This document shows, piece by piece, positions 25,761 to 35,463 of a DNA stretch of 64,000 nt. The stretch is from positions 1-64,000 of the forward strand of contig NZ_BATI01000004.1 in assembly GCF_000467105.1 (NCBI RefSeq), in the 5' to 3' direction. The stretch's first letter is position 1. The number at the start of each line of letters is the position of its first letter. The notes under the pieces are model-generated. The model was not told the origin of the DNA. It saw only the letters and a list, made by a program, of their open reading frames with translations, and did not search any database. The translations under genes and the position numbers were made by a program. This DNA is from Aquipseudomonas alcaligenes NBRC 14159. GTDB lineage: Bacteria > Pseudomonadota > Gammaproteobacteria > Pseudomonadales > Pseudomonadaceae.

Positions 25761-27512
25761 GTGAAAAGAGCGTTACTGGCAAGTGCACTAGCTTTTTCCA
25801 CCCTGGAAGCCATGGCCGCCGCCGACATAGTGCTTTACAACGGCCAGGTGTTTACCGCCGAGGCCAGCCAGCCCAGGGCCCAGGCCATCGCCGTGGACGA
25901 CGGCAGGATTCTCCAGGTCGGCAGCGACGCGGCCATCCTCGCCCTGGCCGACGCCAGCACCCAGCGCATCGACCTGGCCGGCAAGGTGCTGATGCCGGGC
26001 ATGATCGACACCCACAGCCACCCGGTGATGGGCGCCCTGGCCAGCCTGCGCGCCAACCTCTATGACGAGGTCAAGCCGCTGGCGGAACTGGAACAGTGGA
26101 TCCTCGCGCAGGACGCGGCCGGCACCGCGCGCCTGGACGACATCATCGCCATCAGCGGCGTCAGCTCGGCTTACTGGAAGGACAGCCGCGCGCTGGCCAA
26201 GCGTTTCAACCAGGGCCGCTGGGCCGAGCAGCCGCTGGTGCTGGACGGCATCGACGGCCACACCGGCTGGGCCAACCAGGCCATGCTGCGGCGCGTCGGC
26301 ATCGACGCCGCGCTGATCAAGACCCTGGACGCCAAGGAAGCCAGCTACATCGAGCACGAGGCGGACCTGACACCCACCGGCTACCTCAGCGAAACCGGCT
26401 GGGACCGGGTGCGCAGCCAGCTGCCCAAACCCTCCCATGAACTGATGCTGAAGGCCGCCCGCGAGGCGGTGCGCCTGAACCTGGAGGTGGGCGTCACCGC
26501 CTGGATGGATGCCGCGGCCAATGGCGGCGGCGAGCAGTCGCTGTTCGAGATGCGCCCCACCACCCGCGACCTCGGCGTGCTGCCGCTGTACCGCGAGCTG
26601 GCCGAGAAAGGCGAGCTGAACGTGCACGTGGCCGCCCTGCTGCTGACCCACCCGCAGAGCAAGCCCGAGGACCTCGCCGTGCAGGCCGAGGTGATGCGCC
26701 AGTTCGAAGGCGTGCCCAACCTGACCTTCCCCGGCCTCAAGGTGTTCGTCGACGGCATCCTCGAATATCCGGGGCAGACCGCCGCGGTGATCGACCCGTA
26801 CACCAACAGCCACAAGCAGGGCCAGCTGCTGATCGACCCGCAGGGCTTCGGCCCGCTGCTGGTCGCGGCCGAGCAGCGCGGCTGGATCGTGCACATGCAT
26901 GCGGTCGGCGACAGGGCGGTACGGGAGTCGCTGAATGCCGTGCAGTACGCCCGCCAGCACAATGCCAAGGCGCTGCCGCACAGCATCACCCACCTGCAGC
27001 TGGTCAACCCCAAGGAGTTCGCGCGCTTCAGGGAGCTCGGCGTAATCGCCTCCATGCAGCTGCTGTGGGCCACCGCCGAGAGCTACACCGAGGAGCTGGT
27101 CAAGCCCTACGTCAGCGCCTTCGCCTACCGCTACCAGTACCCGGCGCGCTCGCTGCACAAGGCCGGCGCCACCATCGCCGGGGCCAGCGACTGGCCGGTG
27201 TCCAGTCCCAACCCGTGGAACGCCATCGCCCAGGCCAGCACCCGCACAGGCCCGCTCGGCGTGCTCAACGCCGCCGAGAGCATCGACCGTGAAACCATGC
27301 TGCGTGCCTACACCATCAATGCCGCCAAGGCCCTGCGCCTGGAGGACCGTATCGGCTCGCTGGCGCCCGGCAAGCAGGCCGACCTGATCGTCCTCGACCG
27401 CGACATCTTCACGGTCAGCGACGCCGAGCTGTTCGACACCCGGGTGCTGCAGACCTGGTTCGCCGGCAAGCCGGTGTACCAGGCCGGCGCCACCATCGCA
27501 CACGCCGAATAA
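25761..27512 (+). CDS. Exported amidohydrolase (YtcJ/amidohydrolase 3 family)
   Basis: This 583-residue metal-dependent hydrolase has a signal peptide (LLASALAFSTLEAMAA) and is probably periplasmic. HxH metal ligands are in MPGMIDTHSHPVM; later ligands fit IVHMHAVGDRAV and GASDWPVSSPNPW, with LAPGKQADLIVLDRDIF near the C terminus. The substrate is unknown; the family includes N-acyl amino acid and amide hydrolases. It starts with GTG at 25761 behind AAGGGG. It is followed 96 bases later by a porin-like gene, which suggests joint uptake and processing of one compound. Confidence 0.88.
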   Translation: MKRALLASALAFSTLEAMAAADIVLYNGQVFTAEASQPRAQAIAVDDGRILQVGSDAAILALADASTQRIDLAGKVLMPGMIDTHSHPVMGALASLRANLYDEVKPLAELEQWILAQDAAGTARLDDIIAISGVSSAYWKDSRALAKRFNQGRWAEQPLVLDGIDGHTGWANQAMLRRVGIDAALIKTLDAKEASYIEHEADLTPTGYLSETGWDRVRSQLPKPSHELMLKAAREAVRLNLEVGVTAWMDAAANGGGEQSLFEMRPTTRDLGVLPLYRELAEKGELNVHVAALLLTHPQSKPEDLAVQAEVMRQFEGVPNLTFPGLKVFVDGILEYPGQTAAVIDPYTNSHKQGQLLIDPQGFGPLLVAAEQRGWIVHMHAVGDRAVRESLNAVQYARQHNAKALPHSITHLQLVNPKEFARFRELGVIASMQLLWATAESYTEELVKPYVSAFAYRYQYPARSLHKAGATIAGASDWPVSSPNPWNAIAQASTRTGPLGVLNAAESIDRETMLRAYTINAAKALRLEDRIGSLAPGKQADLIVLDRDIFTVSDAELFDTRVLQTWFAGKPVYQAGATIAHAE

Positions 27513-27608
27513 GACCCATCCGCCGCCTTCACCGTGCGCCCTGCGGCGCGCGGCGGAGCGGTTCGCCTTCGAACTGCCGACCTAACAACCACAACACAAG
27601 GCTCTTCC

Positions 27609-28352
27609 ATGCGCATCCAGCACCTTCTCGCCCTGGCCATCGCGGCCGGCGGCACCCTGCAGGCCCAGGCCATCGAACTCAACGAGCAGTTCGCCCTGGC
27701 CATCACCCCGGGAATCTACAGCGACTACCGCAACAGCGGCATCTCGCAGACCCTCGGCGACCCCGCCGCCCAGCTCGACCTGATGCTCAGCCACGCCAGC
27801 GGCCTGTACGCCGGGGTGTGGACCAGCAACGTCGACTTCGGCTACGACTGGGAAAACGACGACCGCTTCGGCACCCGCCAGGAGATCGACTACTACCTCG
27901 GCTACTACTGGCAGATCACCGACGCCATCAGCCTGGATACCTACTACAACCACTACACCTTCCCCGGCGAAGGCCAGTTCAACGGCAGCGACATCTACCT
28001 GACGCTGGAGGCCTACGGCTTCTTCGTCGGCGGCAAGCATTCCCACGACACCGACGACACCGCCTTCAGCCGCTACGCCGGCTACCGCACCCAGCTGCCG
28101 CTGGAGATCGGCCTGGAATTGCGCTGGGAGAACGTCGATTACAAGGACGGGGTGTTCTTCAACGCCGACTACAGCGACTCGCGCGAGGACTACGACAACT
28201 GGCAGGTCTCGCTCAACCGCGAGCTGGCCGGCATCACCTGGGGCCTCAGCTATGTCGATACCGACCTGTCCGATGCCGAGTGCCTGAGCTTCACCGGCTA
28301 CGAAGACCTGTGCGGCGCCGACCTGGTGGTCAGCGCCAGCAAGACCTTCTGA
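27609..28352 (+). CDS. TorF-family putative porin (TIGR02001-like)
   Basis: This 247-residue outer-membrane beta-barrel protein has a signal peptide ending at QAQA. SNVDFGYDWENDDRFGTRQE followed by IDYYLGYYW matches the TorF/TIGR02001 family of conserved bacterial porin-like proteins. The C terminus, VVSASKTF, ends in phenylalanine as outer-membrane barrels do. The ATG at 27609 gives a proper signal peptide; longer frames upstream do not. It probably shares a transcript with the amidohydrolase. Confidence 0.85.
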   Translation: MRIQHLLALAIAAGGTLQAQAIELNEQFALAITPGIYSDYRNSGISQTLGDPAAQLDLMLSHASGLYAGVWTSNVDFGYDWENDDRFGTRQEIDYYLGYYWQITDAISLDTYYNHYTFPGEGQFNGSDIYLTLEAYGFFVGGKHSHDTDDTAFSRYAGYRTQLPLEIGLELRWENVDYKDGVFFNADYSDSREDYDNWQVSLNRELAGITWGLSYVDTDLSDAECLSFTGYEDLCGADLVVSASKTF

Positions 28353-28462
28353 GCCATGACCACGGCCGTGCGAATGCATCTGTACGGCCGATTTGAAAGT
28401 CAGCTGCGGATTGCGCCGTCTGCCGGGCGGCGTAATCTGGCGGCTCCTGCCTGGAGCCGTTG

Positions 28463-29365
28463 ATGAACGCCGCCGACCTGTTCCGCCTGCTGCTGCTCGC
28501 CGCCATCTGGGGCGCCAGCTTCCTGTTCATGCGCATCGCCGTGCCGGTGCTGGGCAGCCTGCCGACCGCCTTCTTCCGTGCCAGCCTCGGCGCCCTCGGC
28601 CTGCTGGCCTTCCTCCTGCTGATGCGGCCGCTGTGGAACTATCAGGGCAAGTTTCGCGCCTGCCTGATCCTCGGCGTGATCAACGCCGGCCTGCCCTCGG
28701 TGATGTACTGCCTGGCAGCGCTGGTGCTGCCGGCCGGCTACTCGTCGATCTTCAACGCCACCACGCCGCTGATGGGCGTACTGATCGGCGCGCTGTTCTT
28801 CAGCGAGGGGCTGACCACAAGCAAGGCCGCCGGCGTGGCGCTCGGCCTGTTCGGCGTGGCCGTGCTGACCCGCACCGGCCCGGTGGACTTCGACCTGCCG
28901 CTGCTGCTGGGCGCTGCCGCGTGCCTGGTGGCCACCACCTGCTACGGCTTCGCTGGCTTCCTCACCCGCCGCTGGATCGGCCCACTGGGCCTAGACAACC
29001 GCCTGGTGGCCTTCGCCAGCCTGGTCGGTGCCAGCCTGTTCCAGCTGCCGCTGTTCGCCGGCAGCCTGGCCTGGCAGCCGCCCACCAGCTGGGGCGGGCC
29101 CACGGTATGGCTGTCGCTGGCCGGCCTGGGCCTGGTCTGCACCGCCTTCGCCTATGTCCTGTACTTCCGCCTGCTGGCCGACATCGGGCCGATCAAGGCC
29201 AGCACCACCACCTTCCTGATCCCGCCCTTCGGCGTACTGTGGGGCGCCCTGCTGCTGGGCGAACCGCTGACTTGGGACTACCTGCCCGGCTGCCTGCTGA
29301 TCGGTGTGGCGCTGTGGCTGGTGGTGCGTCAGACCGCGCCTATCGCCAGCAGGCGTAACGCCTGA
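28463..29365 (+). CDS. EamA-family (DMT) inner-membrane transporter
   Basis: This 300-residue protein has ten predicted membrane helices in two EamA repeats (from AAIWGASFLFMRIAVPVLGS and from AACLVATTCYGFAGFLTRR). It belongs to the drug/metabolite exporter superfamily (RhaT/YdcZ type). Substrate unknown. The ATG at 28463 has GGAG seven bases before it. It is 110 bases past the porin, so it may be a separate unit. The C-terminal PPFGVLWGALLLGE is the typical family motif. Confidence 0.9.
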   Translation: MNAADLFRLLLLAAIWGASFLFMRIAVPVLGSLPTAFFRASLGALGLLAFLLLMRPLWNYQGKFRACLILGVINAGLPSVMYCLAALVLPAGYSSIFNATTPLMGVLIGALFFSEGLTTSKAAGVALGLFGVAVLTRTGPVDFDLPLLLGAAACLVATTCYGFAGFLTRRWIGPLGLDNRLVAFASLVGASLFQLPLFAGSLAWQPPTSWGGPTVWLSLAGLGLVCTAFAYVLYFRLLADIGPIKASTTTFLIPPFGVLWGALLLGEPLTWDYLPGCLLIGVALWLVVRQTAPIASRRNA

Positions 29366-29383
29366 TCTCCCCCTTGCCCGGTC

Positions 29384-29397
29384 TTGACGCCCATCAA
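29384..29397. promoter_or_regulatory. ANR/FNR box upstream of orphan ccoN
   Basis: TTGACGCCCATCAA matches the FNR/ANR consensus TTGAT-N4-ATCAA in 9 of 10 fixed positions. A -10-like TATGTT or GATATG lies about 30 bases downstream (29423-29430), placing a start near 29435 and a leader of about 220 bases before ccoN. This predicts oxygen-limited induction by ANR. Confidence 0.75.
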
Positions 29398-29518
29398 GGC
29401 CTTAAGTCTTTACCTGCGAGAAGATATGTTGAGGAGCTGTGATTAGTTCATTTTTTATGATGCTATCGCTCAATATTATTAGTTTGTCTTGAGTATTCGG
29501 GTTCCACACACTACGCCA

Positions 29519-29619
29519 GCCTGTCAGCCGGCACCCTGAACTTCACGAGAGTTCAGGACCACGTTCGCCCATTCCGACGCCCCGCTCCGGGGCTAGTCCG
29601 GCAAGCCGTCCTGACAGGC
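29519..29619 (+). ncRNA. Candidate structured 5' leader of ccoN (branched hairpins)
   Basis: The plus-strand RNA can form a closing 9-bp stem (29519-29527 with 29611-29619), a CCGG extension (29528-29531 with 29598-29601), an 8-bp hairpin (29535-29542 with 29550-29557) and a 6-bp hairpin (29579-29584 with 29588-29593). These nest without conflict into a branched junction that ends 37 bases before ccoN. I do not recognise a named RNA family. It could also be a repeat element. Confidence 0.45.
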
Positions 29620-29656
29620 CTTTCGATGCCCCGTAGCGTGCAATGGATCTCCGGCA

Positions 29657-31099
29657 ATGATTTCTCCTGAAGACGCCCTCCCCGCTCCAATCTACAACTA
29701 CACCGTCGTCCGCCAGTTCACCCTGATGACCCTACTGTGGGGCATTCTCGGCATGAGCATGGGCGTATTCATCGCCGCGCAACTGGTCTGGCCCGAGCTC
29801 AATTTCGGCTTGCCCTGGCTCAGCTTTGGACGCATCCGCCCGATTCATACCAACCTGGTCATCTTCGCCTTTGGTGGCGGAGCCCTGTTCGCGACCTCGT
29901 TCTATGTGGTGCAGCGCACCAGCAAGGCCCGCCTGATCTCCGACAGCCTGGCCAGTTTCGTATTCTGGGGCTGGCAGGCCGCGATGGTGGCGATGGTGGT
30001 CAGCTACCCGCTCGGCTACACGACCTCGAAGGAGTATGCCGAGATGGAATGGCCGATCGCTCTGTGGGTGACCATCGTCTGGGTTGCCTACGCCTACCTG
30101 TTCTTCGGCACCATAGCTGCGCGCAAGATCCGCCACATCTATGTGGGCAACTGGTTCTATGGCGCCTTTATCGTGGTGACGGCCATGGTGCACGTGATCA
30201 ACCACCTGGCCTTGCCGGTGACCGCACTGAAGTCCTACCCGCTATACTCCGGCGCTACCGATGCGATGATCCAGTGGTGGTATGGCCACAGCGTGGTCGG
30301 TTTCATCCTCTCGGTGGGCTTTCTCGGCATGATGTACTACTTCGTGCCCAAACAGGCAGGACGTCCGATCTACTCCTACCGCCTGTCCATCGTGCACTTC
30401 TGGGCCATCATCGCGCTGTATATCTGGGCCGGTCCTCACCATCTTCATTACACAGCCCTGCCCGACTGGGCACAGACGCTGGGCATGGTGATGTCGGTGA
30501 TTCTGTTGGCACCGTCCTGGGGTGGCATGATCAACGGCATGATGACCCTCTCCGGCGCGTGGCATAAGCTGCGCTCCGACCCGATCCTGCGCTTTCTTGT
30601 GGTGTCCCTGGCCTTCTATGGCATGAGCACCTTCGAAGGTCCGATGATGGCCATCAAGACCGTCAACTCGCTGTCGCACTACACCGACTGGACCATCGGG
30701 CACGTCCATGCCGGCGCGCTGGGCTGGGTCGCGATGATCAGTATCGGCACCCTCTACCACATGATCCCCAGGCTATGGGGGCGCGAGCGGATGCACAGCA
30801 TCGGCTTGATCAACGCGCATTTCTGGCTGGCCACCATCGGCACCGTGCTGTACATCGCCGCCATGTGGGTCAACGGCATCACTCAGGGCCTGATGTGGCG
30901 CGCGGTGAACGAGGACGGCACCCTCACCTACTCCTTCGTCGAGGCCCTGGAAGCCAGTCATTTCGGCTATGTGGTGCGCCTGGCGGGAGGCGCGGTGTTC
31001 GCCAGTGGCATGCTGCTGATGGCCTGGAACTGCTGGCGAACCATTAGGACTGGTGCCGCTGAAGTCCATCCGGCCCACCTGAAGGAGTATGCCTCGTGA
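29657..31099 (+). CDS. ccoN: Orphan cbb3 oxidase catalytic subunit CcoN
   Basis: This 480-residue haem-copper oxidase subunit I of cbb3 type reduces O2 at the high-spin haem b3-CuB centre of the inner membrane. All key residues are present: H64 and H351 (low-spin haem), H211, H261 and H262 (CuB), cross-linked Y255, and H349 (haem b3); each is offset by +4 from the P. stutzeri numbering I recall. Only a ccoQ-like gene follows; ccoO and ccoP are absent. It therefore resembles the orphan ccoN3/ccoN4 loci of P. aeruginosa, whose products join CcoO/CcoP made elsewhere. The ribosome site is weak. Confidence 0.93.
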   Translation: MISPEDALPAPIYNYTVVRQFTLMTLLWGILGMSMGVFIAAQLVWPELNFGLPWLSFGRIRPIHTNLVIFAFGGGALFATSFYVVQRTSKARLISDSLASFVFWGWQAAMVAMVVSYPLGYTTSKEYAEMEWPIALWVTIVWVAYAYLFFGTIAARKIRHIYVGNWFYGAFIVVTAMVHVINHLALPVTALKSYPLYSGATDAMIQWWYGHSVVGFILSVGFLGMMYYFVPKQAGRPIYSYRLSIVHFWAIIALYIWAGPHHLHYTALPDWAQTLGMVMSVILLAPSWGGMINGMMTLSGAWHKLRSDPILRFLVVSLAFYGMSTFEGPMMAIKTVNSLSHYTDWTIGHVHAGALGWVAMISIGTLYHMIPRLWGRERMHSIGLINAHFWLATIGTVLYIAAMWVNGITQGLMWRAVNEDGTLTYSFVEALEASHFGYVVRLAGGAVFASGMLLMAWNCWRTIRTGAAEVHPAHLKEYAS

Positions 31100-31251
31100 T
31101 CTTTTTCGCCCTGAGCCTATTGGTTACGTGGATCTCTGTGCGCGCCCTGTCCCTGCCGGCCGATGAACTGCAACAGGCCGCCCTCCTACCCTTCGCCGAT
31201 GAAATACCGGAAGAGCCCAAGCCTGCTGAATCTGGCGCTCTGAACGCCTGA
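31096..31251 (+). CDS. ccoQ: CcoQ-like small cbb3 oxidase subunit
   Basis: This 51-residue protein starts with GTG at 31096, overlaps the ccoN stop (GTGA), and has AAGGAG eight bases upstream. One N-terminal membrane helix ([17 protein letters not shown]) is followed by a charged tail containing [11 protein letters not shown], the short motif typical of CcoQ proteins of pseudomonads. It probably stabilises the oxidase that contains the orphan CcoN. Confidence 0.85.
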   Translation: MIFFALSLLVTWISVRALSLPADELQQAALLPFADEIPEEPKPAESGALNA

Positions 31252-31297
31252 CTCCTAGCCCAGGGACGGGCGCTCCTAGCGCTCACAAAGCGCATTC

Positions 31298-31329
31298 GAG
31301 TCTCACCGCTCAACGGGGAGACTCTTTTT
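31298..31329 (+). terminator. Terminator between ccoQ and the HPP-CBS gene
   Basis: The GAGTCTC/GAGACTC stem (31298-31304 with 31318-31324) has an inner CCG/CGG pair and is followed by five T. It is a good Rho-independent terminator 46 bases past ccoQ and only 22 bases before the next start, so the next gene would depend on read-through or a promoter overlapping this hairpin. Confidence 0.8.
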
Positions 31330-31350
31330 ATTCAACTGAAGCGCAAAAGC

Positions 31351-32469
31351 ATGAACGCTCAAAACTCCCGGAAAAACCACTTGGCCTGGTTAGCCCCGGC
31401 GATGGCAGCCACCACACCACGCGAGTGGCTCCGCGTCATCATCGGCACCGTAAGCGGCCTCTCGCTGAGCCTGCTGCTCGGTCTACAACTGCTTCCCGAG
31501 CAGACACTCATGCACCTGTACGGCCCGCTGGCTGCCAGCACCATCATGCTGTTCGCCGTGCCATCAGGAACCATGGCCCAGCCCTGGTCGGTGCTGACTG
31601 GTTACCTGAGCGCATCCATGATCGCTATCGGCGCGAGCCATTACCTGGGCTTCTCATTGATGACCAGCGCCATGACCCTGGGCATTAGCCTGCTGGCGAT
31701 GAGCGTACTGCGCTGTCTACACCCGCCGGCAGGCGGATTGACGCTGTGCCTGCTGCTTAGCGAGGACCTCGTCCGCCAGCAGGGCTTCATGTTGCTGCTG
31801 CCGATCCTTGGCATAGTCACCTGCCTGCTGATCTGCGCACTGATCTACAACAACCTCACGGGAGTGCGCTATCCGAACCGTGCCGAGCGTACCGACCTGC
31901 ACAACACCCGCGACCCGTTACCGACCTATCGCGTCGGCATCTCCACAGCCGACCTCGACCAAGCCCTGCAAGAGTTCGGTGAGTTCGTCGACATTACCCG
32001 CGAGGACCTGGCGCACCTGATCCACGCCACCGAGCGCCAAGCCCTCAAACGCAACATGGGCTCGATGCTGGTGGAGCAGATCATGTCGCGGGACCTGCGT
32101 TGCGTCTCGCCACAAACGACGCGCGAGCAGGCTCTGGAGATGCTGCGTCACCATCGCCTGCGCAGCCTGCCGGTGCTCGACGGCCAGCGCCTGGTCGGCA
32201 TCGTCAGCCTGGTGGACCTGATCAGCCAGACACAGGATACCCGTCGGTTCTCCTTGCGACCCCGGCGCAGCATCAAGGTGGCGGAGTTGATGAGCAGCCC
32301 GGTGCGCTATATCGACAGCAAAGCCCATGTGGTAGAGCTGATACCCCTGCTATCCAGCCAGGGGCTGCATTGCCTGCCGGTACTGGAGGACGGCAGCTTG
32401 ATCGGCATCATCACCCAGACTGACCTGATCGCCGCGTTACAGCGCGACGTTCTGGAGCGACTGGGCTGA
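31351..32469 (+). CDS. HPP-family membrane protein with two CBS domains
   Basis: This 372-residue protein has an N-terminal HPP domain (residues ~20-175, about five membrane segments, with RCLHPPAGGL giving the family its name). A CBS pair follows at about 235-370 (VEQIMSRDLRCVSPQTTREQ and VAELMSSPVRYIDSKAHVVE). HPP proteins have been linked to nitrite transport in cyanobacteria and chloroplasts. CBS pairs usually bind adenine nucleotides, so the protein may gate transport by energy charge. Its neighbour is the ANR-linked ccoNQ pair, which suits a low-oxygen role, but the substrate is unproved. Confidence 0.87.
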   Translation: MNAQNSRKNHLAWLAPAMAATTPREWLRVIIGTVSGLSLSLLLGLQLLPEQTLMHLYGPLAASTIMLFAVPSGTMAQPWSVLTGYLSASMIAIGASHYLGFSLMTSAMTLGISLLAMSVLRCLHPPAGGLTLCLLLSEDLVRQQGFMLLLPILGIVTCLLICALIYNNLTGVRYPNRAERTDLHNTRDPLPTYRVGISTADLDQALQEFGEFVDITREDLAHLIHATERQALKRNMGSMLVEQIMSRDLRCVSPQTTREQALEMLRHHRLRSLPVLDGQRLVGIVSLVDLISQTQDTRRFSLRPRRSIKVAELMSSPVRYIDSKAHVVELIPLLSSQGLHCLPVLEDGSLIGIITQTDLIAALQRDVLERLG

Positions 32470-32486
32470 CTCTGGGAATAGCCCTT

Positions 32487-33350
32487 TCAGATCATCGGAT
32501 CCCAGCGCTGCGACCAGTCGCTGTCGGCTCCGGCTACCTGGCGCAGGGTATCGAGTGCCTGGAGTAGCGCCGTCGAGCTTCGCTCGCGGGGATACACCAG
32601 ATAGACCGGATAGGTGAACTCCGGTGCCTGCTCCACCCACTCCAGCAGACCGCTATCCACATGGCTCTGCACCACCCGCCGACGGAAATAACCGCAGCCG
32701 CCGACATCCAGAATGTACTGCAGGGCCAACGGCCCCAGATTGAAGCTCACGGCCGGGCGTGCATAGCCAGGCAACGCCGCGTTGTGGCGCTGACGAAAGT
32801 CCTCACCCCAGTCGACGTAGACATAAGGCAGCGGCTGGCGTGGATTGCGCACCTGCACCAGGCGCTCTTCCATAAGCAACTCAACCTGCATGCCCGGCCA
32901 GTACAGGGGCTGGTAGACCAACACGGCATCCAGCCCGCCCTGCTCTAGGCGATGTACCAGGTTGCTGCCCTCACCAATATGGCTGTGCACGGCATGCTTG
33001 TTCATCGTCTGGCGTAACGCGCAAACCCAACGCAGCATCAGTGGATTACACAGACTCGGTTCGGCCCCGATATGCAGTATCTCAGCACAGTCATCAGGTA
33101 ATGGCAGTTCCTGCTGTGCCGCCTCCCAGGCCAATACCATACGATTGGCGAAATCGACGAAGGCCTCACCGTTGGGCGTCAGCTTCGCACCGGACCGGTT
33201 GCGTACGAACAGGCTGCAGTTGAGCTGACTTTCCAGACTCTGGATCCTCGCGGTGACGGCCGTTTGGGTCAGGTGCAAACGCTCCGCCGCACCGACGAAG
33301 CTGCCGCAGCGGGTGATTTCAAGAAAGGTACGGGCCAGATCGACAGACAT
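32487..33350 (-). CDS. LysR-family regulator
   Basis: This 287-residue LysR-type regulator has its helix-turn-helix at residues 3-62 (ARTFLEITRCGSFVGAAERL). The effector domain includes EILHIGAEPSLCNPLMLRW and GPLALQYILDVGGCGYFRRR. The latter resembles a group of pseudomonad LysR proteins of unknown function. It is convergent with the HPP-CBS gene (17 bases apart), and the cysK stop lies 70 bases beyond its start. Its target cannot be inferred. Confidence 0.88.
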   Translation of the reverse strand: MSVDLARTFLEITRCGSFVGAAERLHLTQTAVTARIQSLESQLNCSLFVRNRSGAKLTPNGEAFVDFANRMVLAWEAAQQELPLPDDCAEILHIGAEPSLCNPLMLRWVCALRQTMNKHAVHSHIGEGSNLVHRLEQGGLDAVLVYQPLYWPGMQVELLMEERLVQVRNPRQPLPYVYVDWGEDFRQRHNAALPGYARPAVSFNLGPLALQYILDVGGCGYFRRRVVQSHVDSGLLEWVEQAPEFTYPVYLVYPRERSSTALLQALDTLRQVAGADSDWSQRWDPMI

Positions 33351-33420
33351 CGGAAGTACCGCTTTACCAAGAAGGCGCGATTATAGCGCCCGGCACTGCC
33401 GATCCGGCCCGGAGATAGAC

Positions 33421-34395
<975 letters not shown>

Positions 34396-34485
34396 GACGG
34401 AAGTCCTTGTGCAGGCAGGAACGAGACCGCCAAGCCTATGCCCAGGCCGCGCGGGCGTCCAGCCGCTGACCTTGAGCGGGTGACC

Positions 34486-34508
34486 CGCCATTCAGTGACT
34501 GAATGGCG
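34486..34508. promoter_or_regulatory. Palindrome between cysK and moxR
   Basis: CGCCATTCAG and CTGAATGGCG form a perfect 10-bp inverted repeat with a 3-base spacer. It lies 91 bases upstream of the cysK start and just ahead of the putative moxR promoter. The odd spacer and location between divergent genes fit an operator, but it could be a hairpin element. Confidence 0.5.
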
Positions 34509-34516
34509 CGTCTGCG

Positions 34517-34546
34517 TTCACAGTGCGCCGGCACGCGGGGTATATT
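34517..34546 (+). promoter_or_regulatory. Sigma-70-type promoter for moxR
   Basis: TTCACA at 34517-34522 and TATATT at 34541-34546 are separated by 18 bases. This predicts a start near 34553 and a leader of about 55 bases before the moxR ATG at 34609. It sits immediately downstream of the palindrome at 34486-34508. Confidence 0.6.
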
Positions 34547-34608
34547 GGGCTTTTCAGCTGTTCGCCGTGCCGGGCGCCGCCCGCGCGTTACCGTTCGAGG
34601 ATGACACG

Positions 34609-35454
34609 ATGAAGTTCGAAGGCACTCAGTCCTACGTCGCTACCGACGACCTGAAGCTCGCGGTCAACGCCGCCATCACCCTGCAGCGCCCGCTGCTGGT
34701 CAAGGGCGAGCCGGGCACCGGCAAGACCATGCTGGCCGAGCAGCTGTCCGCAGCCTTCGGCGCCCGCCTGATCACCTGGCACATCAAGTCCACCACCAAG
34801 GCGCATCAGGGCCTGTACGAGTACGACGCGGTCAGCCGCCTGCGCGACTCGCAGCTGAACTCGGAGAAAGTCCACGACGTTCGCAACTACATCAAGAAGG
34901 GCAAGCTGTGGGAGGCCTTCGAGTCCGAGGAGCGGGTGATCCTGCTGATCGACGAGATCGACAAGGCCGACATCGAGTTCCCCAACGACCTGTTGCAGGA
35001 ACTCGACAAGATGGAGTTCTACGTTTACGAGACCGACGAGACGATCAAGGCCAAGCAGCGCCCGATCATCATCATCACCTCGAACAACGAGAAGGAACTG
35101 CCGGACGCCTTCCTGCGCCGCTGCTTCTTCCACTACATCGCCTTCCCCGACCGCGAGACCCTGAAGAAGATCGTCGACGTGCACTACCCGGGTATCAGCG
35201 GCGAGCTGGTGGCCGAGGCGCTGGACGTGTTCTTCGACGTGCGCAAGGTGCCGGGCCTGAAGAAGAAGCCTTCCACCAGCGAGCTGGTCGACTGGCTGAA
35301 GCTGCTGATGGCCGACAACATCGGTGAGGCCGTGCTGCGCGAGCGCGATCCGACCAAGGCCATCCCGCCGCTGGCCGGTGCCCTGGTGAAGAACGAGCAG
35401 GACGTGCAGCTGCTCGAGCGTCTGGCCTTTATGGCGCGCCGCGCCGGGCGCTGA
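34609..35454 (+). CDS. MoxR-type AAA+ ATPase
   Basis: This 281-residue MoxR-family ATPase is likely a chaperone that acts with a von Willebrand A protein to insert cofactors or assemble a complex. Walker A is GEPGTGKTMLAEQL (about residues 37-50), Walker B is VILLIDEIDKAD, sensor 1 is IIIITSNNEKEL, and the arginine finger region is DAFLRRCFFHYI. The ATG at 34609 follows GAGGATG. It is paired with a VWA gene 144 bases downstream, separated by a palindromic repeat. The client is unknown. Confidence 0.93.
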   Translation: MKFEGTQSYVATDDLKLAVNAAITLQRPLLVKGEPGTGKTMLAEQLSAAFGARLITWHIKSTTKAHQGLYEYDAVSRLRDSQLNSEKVHDVRNYIKKGKLWEAFESEERVILLIDEIDKADIEFPNDLLQELDKMEFYVYETDETIKAKQRPIIIITSNNEKELPDAFLRRCFFHYIAFPDRETLKKIVDVHYPGISGELVAEALDVFFDVRKVPGLKKKPSTSELVDWLKLLMADNIGEAVLRERDPTKAIPPLAGALVKNEQDVQLLERLAFMARRAGR

Positions 35455-35463
35455 AGTTTGTCT

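Noticed and set aside
25788..27503. 571-codon frame antisense to the amidohydrolase
   Set aside because: Repetitive Gly/Leu/His/Gln composition and no motif; the plus strand encodes a full amidohydrolase with metal ligands.
29579..29593. Stand-alone terminator in the ccoN leader
   Set aside because: The GCCCCG/CGGGGC hairpin lacks a T-tract and nests inside a larger fold, so simple termination is not supported.
31351..32469. Firm call as a nitrite transporter
   Set aside because: HPP proteins have been linked to nitrite in other lineages, but no sequence feature here proves the substrate.
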